DNA of 64,000 bases from Streptomyces sp. NBC_01275 (GTDB lineage Bacteria; Actinomycetota; Actinomycetes; Streptomycetales; Streptomycetaceae). A program made the translations under genes and the position numbers. Location: the NCBI RefSeq assembly GCF_026340655.1, contig NZ_JAPEOZ010000001.1, forward strand, positions 248,001 through 312,000. The letters are read 5' to 3'. Shown here in pieces: positions 8,531-17,911 of this stretch. Every line of letters begins with the position of its first letter. Position 1 is the stretch's first letter. The notes under the pieces were generated by a model. That model saw nothing but the letters and a program-made list of their open reading frames with translations, was not told the origin of the DNA and made no database searches.

Positions 8531-9394
8531 CTACGGGAGAAGGCCCCCGCGGCGGGCGCCCACCACGGCCTCGAACCGTGTGCGGGCGTCGAGCTTGCGC
8601 ATGGCGCTGCGCAGGTAGGCCTTGACCGTTTCCGGCCGGAGAGACAGACGAGCGGCCGCCTCGATGTTGCTGCATCCCAGGGACACCTGCGCCAGGGTAT
8701 CGATCTCGCGGGGCGAGAGCAGTGAACGGACCTGCGGTTTCTGTGCTGCGCCGAGGCCGGCCAAACGCTGGGATGCGTCGAGGAGCCGATCGCGCAGTGT
8801 GTCGTCCTGCACTGCCTGCGCGATGACGCGGAGCTCCGCGTGCAGTTCGCGGATCTCCTCGGCCGCGCCGTGGCTCGTGCCGCGGCCCGATCCGGTTTCC
8901 GAGGCCAGCCGGAGCTTCAGCCGCCGATCGACCTCGTCCCGCAGGGCGAGTTCGGTCGCCAGTTGCCGTGAGGCGCCGACCATGGCGTCGGCTGCACGGT
9001 CCCCGAGCGGCGTCGAGGCGCGTGTCGCTCCGTACAGCACCCCGCGTACCGAACCGGACACGACGACGGGAACGGCCACGACGGAGCGGATACGTTCCGC
9101 CAGGACGGGGGCGTCGTAGTCGTGGGTGATGGAGTCGTCCGATCCGTAGTCCGCCACGGCGGCGGGGCGGCGCTCCACGAGGACATGCCCGCCCAGGCCG
9201 GTGGCGGCGAAGACGGAGAGTCCACGCAGCCCCGCCGTCTGAACCCCGATGTGCTGTGTCAGGTGAAGGACTGCACTTTGGACCGGGCCGCCGAAGGCGA
9301 TGGGGAAGTCGCAGCGCCGCTGGGCCAGTCGCAGCGCCTGCCGAAACGCGTCACCATCGTCAGGACGCATCGATATATCCGAAATGGGCCTCAT
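8531..9394 (-). CDS. GAF-like sensor / LuxR-type HTH transcription regulator
   Basis: This 287-aa regulator has an N-terminal GAF-like domain (about residues 20-160; features such as VVAVPVVVSGSVRGVLYGA) for a small ligand. A helical linker (ELRVIAQAVQDDTLRDRL) follows, then a C-terminal LuxR HTH (LSPREIDTLAQVSLGCSNIEAAARL, then VKAYLRSAMRKL). The start is placed at ATG 9394, preceded by GGGGCAGGGG. Upstream in-frame starts to 9514 would overlap the divergent acyl-CoA synthetase. Divergent layout suggests it controls the acyl-CoA operon at 9504-13200. GAF-LuxR regulators of this length often activate aromatic or fatty-acid catabolic genes in actinobacteria. Confidence 0.8.
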   Translation of the reverse strand: MRPISDISMRPDDGDAFRQALRLAQRRCDFPIAFGGPVQSAVLHLTQHIGVQTAGLRGLSVFAATGLGGHVLVERRPAAVADYGSDDSITHDYDAPVLAERIRSVVAVPVVVSGSVRGVLYGATRASTPLGDRAADAMVGASRQLATELALRDEVDRRLKLRLASETGSGRGTSHGAAEEIRELHAELRVIAQAVQDDTLRDRLLDASQRLAGLGAAQKPQVRSLLSPREIDTLAQVSLGCSNIEAAARLSLRPETVKAYLRSAMRKLDARTRFEAVVGARRGGLLP

Positions 9395-9503
9395 TGCCCC
9401 TGCCCCTTTCCGGGGGTAGTCGGCCATCCACGTGATCCGGAGCATAGGTCGCCGTAGCGCCACCGCAAAGAGTCGGCCGACCGTGCCAGAAAAGGGGCTG
9501 ATC

Positions 9504-11195
9504 ATGAGCAGCATCGGTCAATCCGTCGGTGAACAAGGGGCTGACGTTCCGGCCGCTGCGTCGGAGCGGGTCCGGGAACTGCTGGCCCGGTTCGGCTCTC
9601 CGGGGGCATGTGCTGCGGAGTTGCTGTGCGACCGGCACCCTGCCGACGCCGTGGCTTTCACTGTCATCGAGGCGGATCTGTCGGCCCGCGATCTCACCTT
9701 TGGCGAACTCCGGCGTGACTCGGCGCGATGCGCCGCCGCTCTGGCCGGAATCGGTGTCGACCCTGGCGACGCCGTGGCCGTTCTGATGGGCAAGTCGGCC
9801 GACCTGATCGTGGCGCTTCTGGGTATCTGGCGGCGCGGTGCGGTGCACGTTCCGCTGTTCACCGCTTTCGCGCCGCCGGCCATCGCCCTGCGCCTGGAGG
9901 CGAGCACGGCGAAGGCCGTCGTCGTCGACGCCGATCAGCGGCACAAGCTCGCTCCCGGCGAGGACATGCCCGCCGACGCCCCGTGGCAGGTCGTGGTCGC
10001 GGGCGGTGAACCGGCCGAAGGCGAGTTGTCGTTCGACCGCCTGCTCGGCGCGTGTCGCGGAGACGAGCCGGAGGGCCAGGCGGTCGCCGTCGGCGGGGAC
10101 GCGGCGCTGGTCCATCTGTTCACCTCCGGCACCACCGGGACACCGAAGGGCGTTCCCGTCCCGGTCAAGGCGCTGGCGTCGTTCCAGGCATACCTGGAGT
10201 TCGGCCTGGATGTCCGGCCCGACGACGTGTTCTGGAACGCCGCCGACCCGGGCTGGGCCTACGGGCTGTACTACGCCATCCTCGGCCCGCTGGCCGCGGG
10301 CCACCGGAGCCTGCTGCTGCACTCCGGCTTCTCGTCGGCGCTGACCTGGCAGGTCATGCGCGACTTCGGCGTCACGAACTTCGCCGCGGCCCCGACCGTC
10401 TACCGCAGCCTGCGAAGTGCCCCGGAGCCCGTGCCGGACGGTCTGCGGCTGCGCGCCGCCTCTTCCGCCGGTGAGCCTCTCACGCCCGAGGTCATCACTT
10501 GGGCCGAGCAGGCGCTCGGCGTCCCCGTGCGCGACCACTACGGTCAGACCGAGCACGGCATGGTGATCGCCAACGGTTGGGCCGACGCCGTACGATCCCC
10601 GGTCCGGCCGGGATCTATGGGCAGGCCTCTGCCCGGCTGGTCGGCCGAGGTCCTGCACGACGAACGGGACGAACCCTCCCCGGCGGAGACGGCAGGCCGC
10701 GTCGCGATCAAGGTGGCCGACAGCCCGCTGATGTGGTTCTCCGGATACGCCGGCGCCCCGGAGAAGACCGCCGAACGCTTCACCGCCGACGGCCAGTGGT
10801 ACCTCACCGGCGACGCCGGAACCCGGGACGAGGACGGCTACTTCTTCTTCTCCGCTCGCGACGACGACGTCATCATCATGGCCGGGTACCGCATCGGCCC
10901 CTTCGACGTCGAGAGCGTTCTGCTGCAGCACGAGCTGGTGACCGATGTCGCGGTCGTCGGAGTGCCTGATGCGCTGCGTGGGGAGGTGCTCGAAGCGTTC
11001 GTGGTGCTGCGTGCCGGCGCGGTCGGCGACGACACACTCACCAAGGAGCTGAAGCAGCTGGTCAAGTCGCGTTTCGCCGCCCACGCCTACCCGCGCACCA
11101 TCCACTTCACCGACGGACTCCCGAAGACCCCCAGCGGGAAGATCCAGCGCTTCGTCCTGCGCAAACAGCGCCGTGACGAACTGGACGGCCACTGA
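9504..11195 (+). CDS. Acyl-CoA synthetase (AMP-forming)
   Basis: This 563-aa member of the ANL superfamily activates a carboxylic acid to its CoA thioester via an acyl-adenylate. The ATP-binding motif TSGTTGTPKG is at about residues 207-216. The adenylation motif is DHYGQTEHG, the hinge segment is DEDGYFFFSARDDD, and the C-terminal catalytic lysine lies in LPKTPSGKIQR. It resembles acetyl/propionyl-type and medium-chain synthetases; the substrate cannot be read from sequence. The ATG at 9504 follows AAAAGGGG, and an upstream GTG-type extension to 9432 has no support. It is the first gene of an operon with an acyl-CoA dehydrogenase and an SDR, which suggests acid activation followed by beta-oxidation-like steps. 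Confidence 0.9.
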   Translation: MSSIGQSVGEQGADVPAAASERVRELLARFGSPGACAAELLCDRHPADAVAFTVIEADLSARDLTFGELRRDSARCAAALAGIGVDPGDAVAVLMGKSADLIVALLGIWRRGAVHVPLFTAFAPPAIALRLEASTAKAVVVDADQRHKLAPGEDMPADAPWQVVVAGGEPAEGELSFDRLLGACRGDEPEGQAVAVGGDAALVHLFTSGTTGTPKGVPVPVKALASFQAYLEFGLDVRPDDVFWNAADPGWAYGLYYAILGPLAAGHRSLLLHSGFSSALTWQVMRDFGVTNFAAAPTVYRSLRSAPEPVPDGLRLRAASSAGEPLTPEVITWAEQALGVPVRDHYGQTEHGMVIANGWADAVRSPVRPGSMGRPLPGWSAEVLHDERDEPSPAETAGRVAIKVADSPLMWFSGYAGAPEKTAERFTADGQWYLTGDAGTRDEDGYFFFSARDDDVIIMAGYRIGPFDVESVLLQHELVTDVAVVGVPDALRGEVLEAFVVLRAGAVGDDTLTKELKQLVKSRFAAHAYPRTIHFTDGLPKTPSGKIQRFVLRKQRRDELDGH

Positions 11196-11235
11196 CACCT
11201 CCTGCCCCGTACGAGATATCCGGAGTCTCCTTTCC

Positions 11236-12435
11236 ATGCCTGTCTCACGCCTGCTGCCGACCGAAGAGGCGGCGGACCTGCTCGACCTGACACGCGAGAT
11301 CGCCGAGCGTCACCTGGCGCCCCGCGCCGCGGAGCACGAAGCGGCGGAACGCTTCCCTCGCGAGGTGTTCCGGACGCTCGGCCGGTCCGGTCTCCTCGCC
11401 CTGCCGTACCCCGTCGAATACGGCGGCGGTGGACAGCCGTACGAGGTGTATCTGCAGGTCGTCGAGGAGATCGCGGCCCGTTGGGCGAGCGTCGCCGTCG
11501 GGATGAGCGTGCACGCGCTGTCCTGCTTCCCGCTGGCCACGCACGGCACCGACGCTCAACGCGAGCGCCTGCTGCCGCAGTTGCTGGCCGGCGACCTGCT
11601 CGGGGCCTACTGTCTGTCCGAGACGCATGCGGGCTCGGATCCGGCCGCCATGACCAGCCGGGCCCGGCGCGACGGTGACGCGTACGTGCTGCGCGGTGCC
11701 AAGGCATGGACGACGCACGGCGGGCACGCGGACTTCTACACGGTCATGGCGCGCACCTCCGACGACCGGGCGCGAGGCGTCTCCTGCTTCCTCGTGCCGG
11801 CTGACGTATCAGGTCTCCAGGCCGATCCACCGGAGCGCAAGATGGGCCTGACCGGGTCGGCCACCGCGACCATGCGCTTCGATGACGTCCGGGTGCCGGA
11901 CGACCGGCTCATCGGGGAGAAGGGCCAGGGACTTGCGATCGCGCTCGAGGGCCTGGACGCCGGCCGGCTCGGTATCGCCGCGGTGGCCGTAGGACTGGCT
12001 CAGGGCGCGCTGGACGACGCGCTCACCTACGCCCAGCAGCGGGAGACCTTCGGCCGCAAGATCATCGATCACCAGGCGATCGCCTTCCTGCTCGCCGATA
12101 TGGAGGCGGCGGTCACGTCCGCCCGGGCGACCGTGCTGGCCGCGGCACGCCGCAAGGACGCCGGGCTTCCCTACGGCCGACAGGCCAGTATCGCCAAACT
12201 CGTCGCCACCGACGCCGCGATGTGGATCACCACCGAGGCGGTCCAGATCTTCGGGGGCACCGGCTACACCAGTGACTTCCCCGTGGAGCGCTACATGCGG
12301 GAAGCCAAGGTCATGCAGATCTTCGAAGGAACCAACCAGATCCAGCGCATGGTCATCAGCCGCGACCTCGCCCGCGGCAACCCCGGCCCCACCACCCACG
12401 TCGTGCCCGTCGCGCCCACGGAGGTCCACCCATGA
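11236..12435 (+). CDS. Acyl-CoA dehydrogenase
   Basis: This 399-aa FAD enzyme introduces the alpha,beta double bond of acyl-CoA. It has the usual N-terminal helical domain, the middle beta domain (YCLSETHAGSDPAAM, then KAWTTHGGHAD) and the C-terminal helical domain ending YMREAKVMQIFEGTNQIQ. The Glu of FEGTNQIQ is in the position of the catalytic base of short/medium-chain enzymes. ATG 11236 is preferred over an in-frame ATG at 11173, which would overlap the synthetase stop; GGAG lies 10 nt upstream. The last 4 nt overlap the SDR start (ATGA). Confidence 0.92.
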   Translation: MPVSRLLPTEEAADLLDLTREIAERHLAPRAAEHEAAERFPREVFRTLGRSGLLALPYPVEYGGGGQPYEVYLQVVEEIAARWASVAVGMSVHALSCFPLATHGTDAQRERLLPQLLAGDLLGAYCLSETHAGSDPAAMTSRARRDGDAYVLRGAKAWTTHGGHADFYTVMARTSDDRARGVSCFLVPADVSGLQADPPERKMGLTGSATATMRFDDVRVPDDRLIGEKGQGLAIALEGLDAGRLGIAAVAVGLAQGALDDALTYAQQRETFGRKIIDHQAIAFLLADMEAAVTSARATVLAAARRKDAGLPYGRQASIAKLVATDAAMWITTEAVQIFGGTGYTSDFPVERYMREAKVMQIFEGTNQIQRMVISRDLARGNPGPTTHVVPVAPTEVHP

Positions 12436-13200
12436 ACCCCAACGCATCGGTCGCCCTGGTCACCGGCGGCGCCAGCGGGCTCGGCCGCGCCGTCGCCACG
12501 GAGCTGCTCACCGCAGGAGCCCATGTGGTCATCGCCGACCTCCCCACGTCCCCGGGATCGGACGTCGCCGCCGAACTGTCCTCCCTGGGCAAGGTGGTGT
12601 ACGCCCCCTGCGACGTGACAGACCCCGAAACCGTACAGGCCGCCGTCGACACCGCCGCCGGGCTCGGACCGCTACGGATCGCCGTGAACTGCGCCGGCGT
12701 GGCCACCCCCGGCAAGCTGCTGTCCCGCCGCGGGCCGTTGCCCCTGGAGGAGTTCGAGCGCGTCGTCCGGGTCAACCTCGTAGGAACATTCAACGTCTTC
12801 CGGCTCGCCGCCGAGCGCATCGCCGAGGCCGAGCCGGTGGCTGGGGAACGAGGCGTGCTCATCGCCACGGCGTCGATCGCGGCTTACGACGGGCAGGTCG
12901 GCCAAGCCGCCTACGCCGCCTCGAAGGGCGGGGTGGTCGGGCTCACGCTCCCGGCCGCACGGGGAACTGGCACAGCATCAGATAAGGGTCGTCACCATCG
13001 CGCCGGGAATCTTCGACACTCCGCTCATGGTCGGACTGCCGCTGGAAGCTCGGGAATCCCTGGGTCGACAGGTGCCACACCCGGCACGGCTCGGCGACCC
13101 GGCCGAGTTCGCGGCGCTGGTCCACCACGTCGTGGCGAACCCGATGCTCAACGGCGAGGTCATCCGGCTCGACGGCGCCGTCCGCATGGCCCCGCGCTGA
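12432..13200 (+). pseudogene. SDR 3-hydroxyacyl-CoA dehydrogenase-like gene with frameshift
   Basis: The gene begins with a normal SDR: TGGASGLGR cofactor motif, NCAG, and the YAASKGG catalytic Tyr/Lys. It resembles type II (HSD10-like) 3-hydroxyacyl-CoA dehydrogenases. After LTLPAARG the frame changes. Removing one G from the GGGG at 12961-12964 restores [21 protein letters not shown] and a proper SDR end ([16 protein letters not shown]) stopping at 13200. As written, the frame instead runs to 13514 with non-SDR sequence antisense to the next gene. Either the strain has lost this step or the base is a sequencing error in a homopolymer. It would oxidise the hydroxyacyl-CoA made downstream of the dehydrogenase in this operon. 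Confidence 0.85.
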
Positions 13201-13249
13201 CGAGCCGCCCCTCGGCCGCCACCTGTCACTGTCACGATTCAGCCGCTTC

Positions 13250-14272
13250 TCACTCCCCGCTCAGGCGCGGGTCGACATGGATCTTCGGGCCGGCTCCCCC
13301 ACCCGCGGGGCGATCACCGGCGAGTACTGACCCGACCTGGTCCAGGCTCACGGTCGCCCCCAGCAACGGCCGGGGATTCACGAGCCCGTCCGCATACGCG
13401 GTGACGGTCGCGTCGAGGGCGGGAGACGCCGAGAGCACACCGACCGCGGTGACGTCCTTGAGCGCGAGCGTGCGGGTATCGATCCCGCTCGGTTCGCGGG
13501 CCAGACCGATGTAGACAACGCGGCCACCAGGCTCCACCAACTCCAGTGCCAGAGCGGGCAGTTGGGAAGCATTGGAGGCGTCGACGACCGCGTCGAAAGG
13601 AAGGTCCGGGAGGGTGCCCTCCCGCCAGAGCCGCTCGAAACCGAGGCTGCCCGCGAAGTCCAGGGAACTCTGTGTCTCGCCCATGAGGTGCACGTCGGCA
13701 CCCATGGCCCGCGCGAACATCGCGACCAGCAGCCCGATGGTTCCCGGACCGAGAACCAGTACCCGTTTGTTCCGGTCCGGCACCGCGGCGCGGGCCGCGC
13801 GCAGGGCGTTGCCGCCGGGTTCCACCAGGGCGCCGAGCACTGCGTCGACGGATGCAGGCAGGGCGTGCAACGAGGATGCCGGTACGGCGACTTGCTCGGC
13901 CAGTGCTCCCGGCCGGGGGCCGCGGACGCCGAGTTCCTCCCGTCGCTCGCACACGTGCTGCTGACCGCGTACGCAGCGGCGGCACGTCCCGCAGCCCAGC
14001 ATGGTGTCCCCCGTGACGCGCCGCCCCAGCCAGCCGGCGTCGACGCCCTGCCCGACGGAAGCGACGCGGCCGGACCATTCGTGGCCCAGGCGCAGCGGGT
14101 AGGCGGCCAACCCCTGGTGCAGGTAGGCCATGTCGCCCGTGAACAGCTCGACGTCGGTCCCGCAGACCCCGACCCGTTCGACGTCGACCACAACCTCGCC
14201 GGGTGCCGCGGACGGCTTCGGCAGGTCCTGGACTTCGTACGTGCGAGGAGCAGTGACGACGAATGCCCGCAT
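13250..14272 (-). CDS. Zinc-dependent medium-chain dehydrogenase (sugar/polyol type)
   Basis: This 340-aa MDR enzyme has the catalytic-zinc region GVCGTDVELF, then LGHEWSGRV. The structural zinc cysteines are in GCGTCRRCVRGQQHVC. The Rossmann motif is VLGPGTIGLLVA. It oxidises a sugar, polyol or sugar-derived alcohol with NAD(P). It is transcribed with the IclR regulator and the FAH-type hydrolase, 9 nt after the hydrolase stop. In non-phosphorylative sugar pathways such an enzyme makes the aldonolactone in step one, or the dehydro-sugar; which applies is unknown. Confidence 0.88.
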   Translation of the reverse strand: MRAFVVTAPRTYEVQDLPKPSAAPGEVVVDVERVGVCGTDVELFTGDMAYLHQGLAAYPLRLGHEWSGRVASVGQGVDAGWLGRRVTGDTMLGCGTCRRCVRGQQHVCERREELGVRGPRPGALAEQVAVPASSLHALPASVDAVLGALVEPGGNALRAARAAVPDRNKRVLVLGPGTIGLLVAMFARAMGADVHLMGETQSSLDFAGSLGFERLWREGTLPDLPFDAVVDASNASQLPALALELVEPGGRVVYIGLAREPSGIDTRTLALKDVTAVGVLSASPALDATVTAYADGLVNPRPLLGATVSLDQVGSVLAGDRPAGGGAGPKIHVDPRLSGE

Positions 14273-14281
14273 GGCGCGCGC

Positions 14282-15142
14282 TCACCGGGGCCCGACGACG
14301 CGCTGGCACTGTGCGCCGAGGCCGCTGATGCCCAGCTCCATCACGTCACCGGGCTTGAGCCACAGCGGCGGGTCGAAGCCCATGCCGACGCCGGGCGGAG
14401 TGCCTGTGTTGATGAGGTCGCCGGGCTCCAGGACCATGAACTGGCTCAGGTAATGCACGATGAAGTACGGTTCGAAGATCATCGTTTTCGTGTTGCCGTT
14501 CTGGCGGCGCACCCTGTTGACGTCCAGCCACATGTCGAGCGCGAGGACGTCGTCGATCTCATCGGCGGTCGCCAGCCAAGGCCCGGCGGGGTTGAAGGTC
14601 TCGGCGGACTTGCCCTTGGCCCACTGCCCACCGCGTTCCAACTGGAAGGCACGCTCACTGACGTCGTTGACGACGACGTACCCGGCGATGGCGTCGCGCG
14701 CCTCTTCCATTGAGCCGAGGTAACTGGTGCGCCGGCCGATGACAATACCGAGCTCCACCTCCCAGTCGGGCTTGGTGGAGCCGCGCGGGATGCGCACATC
14801 GTCGTTGGGACCGACGAGGGTGTTGGGCGACTTGGTGAACAGTATCGGTTCGTCCGGCACCGCCATCCCGGATTCAGCCGCGTGGTCGCGGTAGTTGAGG
14901 CCGATGCAGAGAATCTGGTGCGGTCGCGCGATGGGGGCGCCGATGCGCTCCCCGGTGAGGCGAAACACCTGGCCCGCCGCTGCGCGCTCGGCCACTACAG
15001 GACGTACCCGGTCGAGCCCGCCGGTCCCGAAGAACGTCTCGCCGAAGTCGATGACGACGTCGGACAGGTCTACGTATGTGTTGTCGTCCACGCGGGCAAC
15101 GGGCCTCTCGGTGCCGACGGCACCGATGCGCATGAGGTACAC
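14282..15142 (-). CDS. FAH-family hydrolase, diketo-deoxy sugar acid hydrolase-like
   Basis: This 286-aa fumarylacetoacetate hydrolase-fold enzyme has the metal-binding glutamates in WEVELGIVIG, NDVSER after the core strand, and the family signature GDLINTGTPPGVGMG. Enzymes of this branch cleave or hydrate 2,4-diketo acids. In actinobacterial L-fucose/L-rhamnose/L-arabinose oxidation the homologue splits the 2,4-diketo-3-deoxy acid into pyruvate and a small acid. The pairing here with an IlvD-type dehydratase, SDR and MDR fits that scheme. The GTG at 15142 has GGAG 9 nt upstream; an ATG at 15133 is an alternative. Confidence 0.85.
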   Translation of the reverse strand: MYLMRIGAVGTERPVARVDDNTYVDLSDVVIDFGETFFGTGGLDRVRPVVAERAAAGQVFRLTGERIGAPIARPHQILCIGLNYRDHAAESGMAVPDEPILFTKSPNTLVGPNDDVRIPRGSTKPDWEVELGIVIGRRTSYLGSMEEARDAIAGYVVVNDVSERAFQLERGGQWAKGKSAETFNPAGPWLATADEIDDVLALDMWLDVNRVRRQNGNTKTMIFEPYFIVHYLSQFMVLEPGDLINTGTPPGVGMGFDPPLWLKPGDVMELGISGLGAQCQRVVGPR

Positions 15143-15239
15143 GGGCTCAATCTCCAGATTCGGGTGGGCAGTTCAGGAGCGGAGCGGGCCAAAACGGCCG
15201 ACGGTGGGGCTCGCCGGTCGGGGCCGTGAGGGCTGTCGT

Positions 15240-16085
15240 TCAGCGGAGCGGTTCTCCCAACGGGCCGAGCAGCCCGCGGACTTCGTCGTACGCGCCGACC
15301 AGCGCGTTCAGCGGCGTGCGATAGGTCAGCGCGCTGATGCTCACCGCTCCGGACGGGGCCGTCGCCGAGGTCGCGTACACGGGCAGCGCCAGGCAGTTGA
15401 CACCAGGTTCGTTCTCCTGGTCGTCCAGGGCGTAACCCCGCTCCCGGGTGGTCTCGAACTCCCGGTGCAGTTCGGTGGCCGTACAGCGCGTCCGCGGGGT
15501 GCGTCGCTCCAGAAGGTCGTCGCCGATCCAGGCCCTGACGTCGGCGAGGGACCTCAACTCGTGTGCGAGCAGCAGCTTTCCGACACCGGTGGCGTGCGCA
15601 GGGTTGCGGCCCCCGACCGTGGAGGTCAGGCGGACCGCGCCGGCTGGCGGGTCGACCTTGGCGCGGTAGACGACCTCCTGGCCGTCGAGCACCGCGTAGT
15701 GCGCGGTCTCGTTGAACCGCTCGGCCAGTGCCTCCAAGACGGGCCGTACGCGGACATGCTCAGGGCGCGCCTCATGGTGAACGAAGGCCATGCGCAGGAA
15801 CTCGTCCCCGAGCAGGTAGTGCCCCCGGGCGTCCTGGTCGGCGAGACCCGCTCGGCGCAGAGACTGCAGGGCGCGGTGCACGGTCGGCTTGGGGCTGGCG
15901 ATCACGCGCGTCAGCTCGTCCAAGCCCGCGCCGTCCGGGTGGCGCGCGAGTTCCTTGAGGACGGCGAGCACCCGATCGGATCCCACAAGTCCCTGGTCCT
16001 CGCGCTCAGTTGAACGGGGTGTCGGGGGCACACCCTTCTTGTCGCCGGGGGCTTTCGGTCCGTCGAACGTCTGCGTATTATCCAT
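15240..16085 (-). CDS. IclR-family transcription regulator
   Basis: This 281-aa regulator has an N-terminal winged HTH at about residues 35-95 (LDELTRVIASPKPTVHRALQSLRRAGL) and a C-terminal IclR effector domain (HATGVGKLLLA, then GYALDDQENEPGVNCLALPV). It heads an operon with the FAH-type hydrolase and the MDR dehydrogenase and is divergent from the dehydratase. Its start region abuts a TTCCAA...TTGGAA dyad, so autoregulation and control of both operons are likely. The effector is probably the sugar acid or a pathway intermediate. Confidence 0.92.
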   Translation of the reverse strand: MDNTQTFDGPKAPGDKKGVPPTPRSTEREDQGLVGSDRVLAVLKELARHPDGAGLDELTRVIASPKPTVHRALQSLRRAGLADQDARGHYLLGDEFLRMAFVHHEARPEHVRVRPVLEALAERFNETAHYAVLDGQEVVYRAKVDPPAGAVRLTSTVGGRNPAHATGVGKLLLAHELRSLADVRAWIGDDLLERRTPRTRCTATELHREFETTRERGYALDDQENEPGVNCLALPVYATSATAPSGAVSISALTYRTPLNALVGAYDEVRGLLGPLGEPLR

Positions 16086-16089
16086 GACG

Positions 16090-16124
16090 TTCCAAATATT
16101 AGACCGCCGTACCGACTATTGGAA
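16090..16124. promoter_or_regulatory. Dyad operator between IclR gene and dehydratase operon
   Basis: The arms TTCCAAATA (16090-16098) and TATTGGAA (16117-16124) form an inverted repeat across an 18-bp centre, directly in the ~50-bp divergent gap. IclR proteins bind such palindromes as dimers or tetramers. The 3' arm also supplies the GGAAAG ribosome site for the dehydratase GTG at 16135, so binding would shut off its expression. Confidence 0.6.
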
Positions 16125-16134
16125 AGATTCGCGG

Positions 16135-17847
16135 GTGAAGCTTCGAAGCTCACAGTGGTACGCGGGCCAGGACCGCAACGCCTACATCCACCGGGCCTGG
16201 ATGCGCCGGGGCGTACCGGATGACGCCTTCGCCGACCGGCCGCAGATCGCCATCGCCAACACGGCCTCGGATCTGACCCCTTGCAACGCGCACCTGAACG
16301 AGGTCGCGGCCTCCGTCCGCAATGGTGTGTACGAGGCGGGCGGCATCCCGCTGGACCTGCCCGTGGTGTCGCTCGGCGAGACCAACGTGCGGCCGACCGC
16401 CATGCTCTGGCGCAACATGGCCGCGATGGCCACCGAGGAGATGCTCCGGGCCAACCCCATCGACGGCGTCGTCCTGTTGGGCGGCTGCGACAAGACGATC
16501 CCATCGCTGCTGATGGCCGCCGCCTCGGTGGACCTGCCCGCCGTCGTCGTGCCAGGCGGCCCGATGCTCACCGGGACCTTCCGCGGCAGGCCGCTCGGCT
16601 GCGGCACCGACGTGTGGAAGCTGTCGGAAGAGGTGAGGGGCGGCACCCTCACCCAGGAGGACTTCACCCGCTCCGAGTCCGCGATGATCCGCAGCCGGGG
16701 CCACTGCAACACCATGGGCACCGCCTCCACCATGGCCCTGGTCGCCGAGGCCCTCGGCACAGTGATACCCGGTACGGCCGGAACCCCCGCGCCCGACAGC
16801 CGCCTGCTGCAAGCCGCACATGGCACCGGGCGCCTCGCCGTCGAGATGGTCGGCGCCGACCGCCGCCCCGCAACCTTCCTGACCAGGGCGTCCTTCCACA
16901 ACGCGATCGTGGCGCTGGCCGCCGTCGGCGGTTCGACCAACGCGGTCGTCCACCTTCTCGCCATCGCAGGCCGCCTCGGCATCGATCTCGTCCTCGACGA
17001 CTTCGACCGCATCGGCTCGCGCGTCCCGGTACTCGTCGATCTGCAGCCCGCCGGCCGCTTCCTCATGGAGGACTTCCACCGCGCCGGTGGGCTCCTCGCC
17101 GTCCTGCGCGAGATCCGCGACCTGCTCGACCCCGAGGCCCTCACCGTCACCGGACAGCCCCTCGTCAACTACCTCGAGGACGCGCTCATCTGGGACGGTG
17201 AGGTCATCCGCCCCAGCGAACAGCCTCTGGTCGCCCACGGAGGCATCGCCGTCCTGCGCGGGGATCTCGCCCCCGACGGCGCCCTCATCAAACCCGCTGC
17301 CGCCTCTCCCCACCTGCTCAAGCACCGAGGCCGGGCCGTCGTCTTCGACTCCATCGAGGACTTCCACGCCCGCATCGACGACCCCGACCTGGACGTCGAC
17401 GCCAACTCCGTCCTCGTCCTGCGCGGCTGCGGACCCAAGGGCTACCCGGGCATGCCCGAGGTCTCCAACATGCCCCTGCCGAAGAAGCTGCTGGAGCAGG
17501 GCGTGCGCGACATGGTGCGCGTCTGCGACGGTCGGATGAGCGGCACCGCATACGGCACGGTGGTGCTGCACGTGGCCCCCGAAGCAGCAGCCGGCGGGCC
17601 GCTCGCCCTCGTCCGCACCGGGGACGTCGTCAGCCTCGACGTCGCGGCCCGCCGCATCGACCTCGACGTATCCGAGGACGAACTGGCCCACCGCACCCCG
17701 AACAAGGCCACCCTCGACGGCTTCGCCGCCCCGCGCCGCGGCTGGCAACGCCTCTATGTCGACCACGTGCAACAGGCCGACACCGGCGCCGACCTCGACT
17801 TCCTCATCGGCTCCAGCGGCTCCGACGTCAGCCGCGAATCCCACTGA
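16135..17847 (+). CDS. IlvD/Edd-family sugar-acid dehydratase
   Basis: This iron-sulfur dehydratase of about 570 aa belongs to the dihydroxyacid/6-phosphogluconate dehydratase family. The cluster cysteines are in GGCDKTIPSLL, GHCNTMGTASTM and the C-terminal half (RGCGPKGYPGMPE). The segment VRVCDGRMSGTAYG is typical of the aldonate subgroup (arabinonate, xylonate, galactonate-type) rather than biosynthetic IlvD. An ATG at 16084 in frame would overlap the IclR start codon. GTG 16135 has GGAAAG 8 nt upstream and is chosen. It probably removes water from an aldonic acid to give a 2-keto-3-deoxy acid, the substrate of the SDR that follows 64 nt downstream. Confidence 0.88.
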   Translation: MKLRSSQWYAGQDRNAYIHRAWMRRGVPDDAFADRPQIAIANTASDLTPCNAHLNEVAASVRNGVYEAGGIPLDLPVVSLGETNVRPTAMLWRNMAAMATEEMLRANPIDGVVLLGGCDKTIPSLLMAAASVDLPAVVVPGGPMLTGTFRGRPLGCGTDVWKLSEEVRGGTLTQEDFTRSESAMIRSRGHCNTMGTASTMALVAEALGTVIPGTAGTPAPDSRLLQAAHGTGRLAVEMVGADRRPATFLTRASFHNAIVALAAVGGSTNAVVHLLAIAGRLGIDLVLDDFDRIGSRVPVLVDLQPAGRFLMEDFHRAGGLLAVLREIRDLLDPEALTVTGQPLVNYLEDALIWDGEVIRPSEQPLVAHGGIAVLRGDLAPDGALIKPAAASPHLLKHRGRAVVFDSIEDFHARIDDPDLDVDANSVLVLRGCGPKGYPGMPEVSNMPLPKKLLEQGVRDMVRVCDGRMSGTAYGTVVLHVAPEAAAGGPLALVRTGDVVSLDVAARRIDLDVSEDELAHRTPNKATLDGFAAPRRGWQRLYVDHVQQADTGADLDFLIGSSGSDVSRESH

Positions 17848-17911
17848 CGAGCCTGGCCGTACGGGCCACCAGACCCTCGGCTCCTCACCCCTGACGACCC
17901 ACAGGAGAGGC

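Noticed and set aside
9360..11237. 625-codon minus-strand frame over the acyl-CoA synthetase
   Set aside because: It is antisense to a well-supported gene and has no motif of its own.
13201..13514. C-terminal extension of the SDR reading frame
   Set aside because: It arises from the GGGG frameshift; the restored frame ends properly at 13200 and the extension is antisense to the MDR gene.
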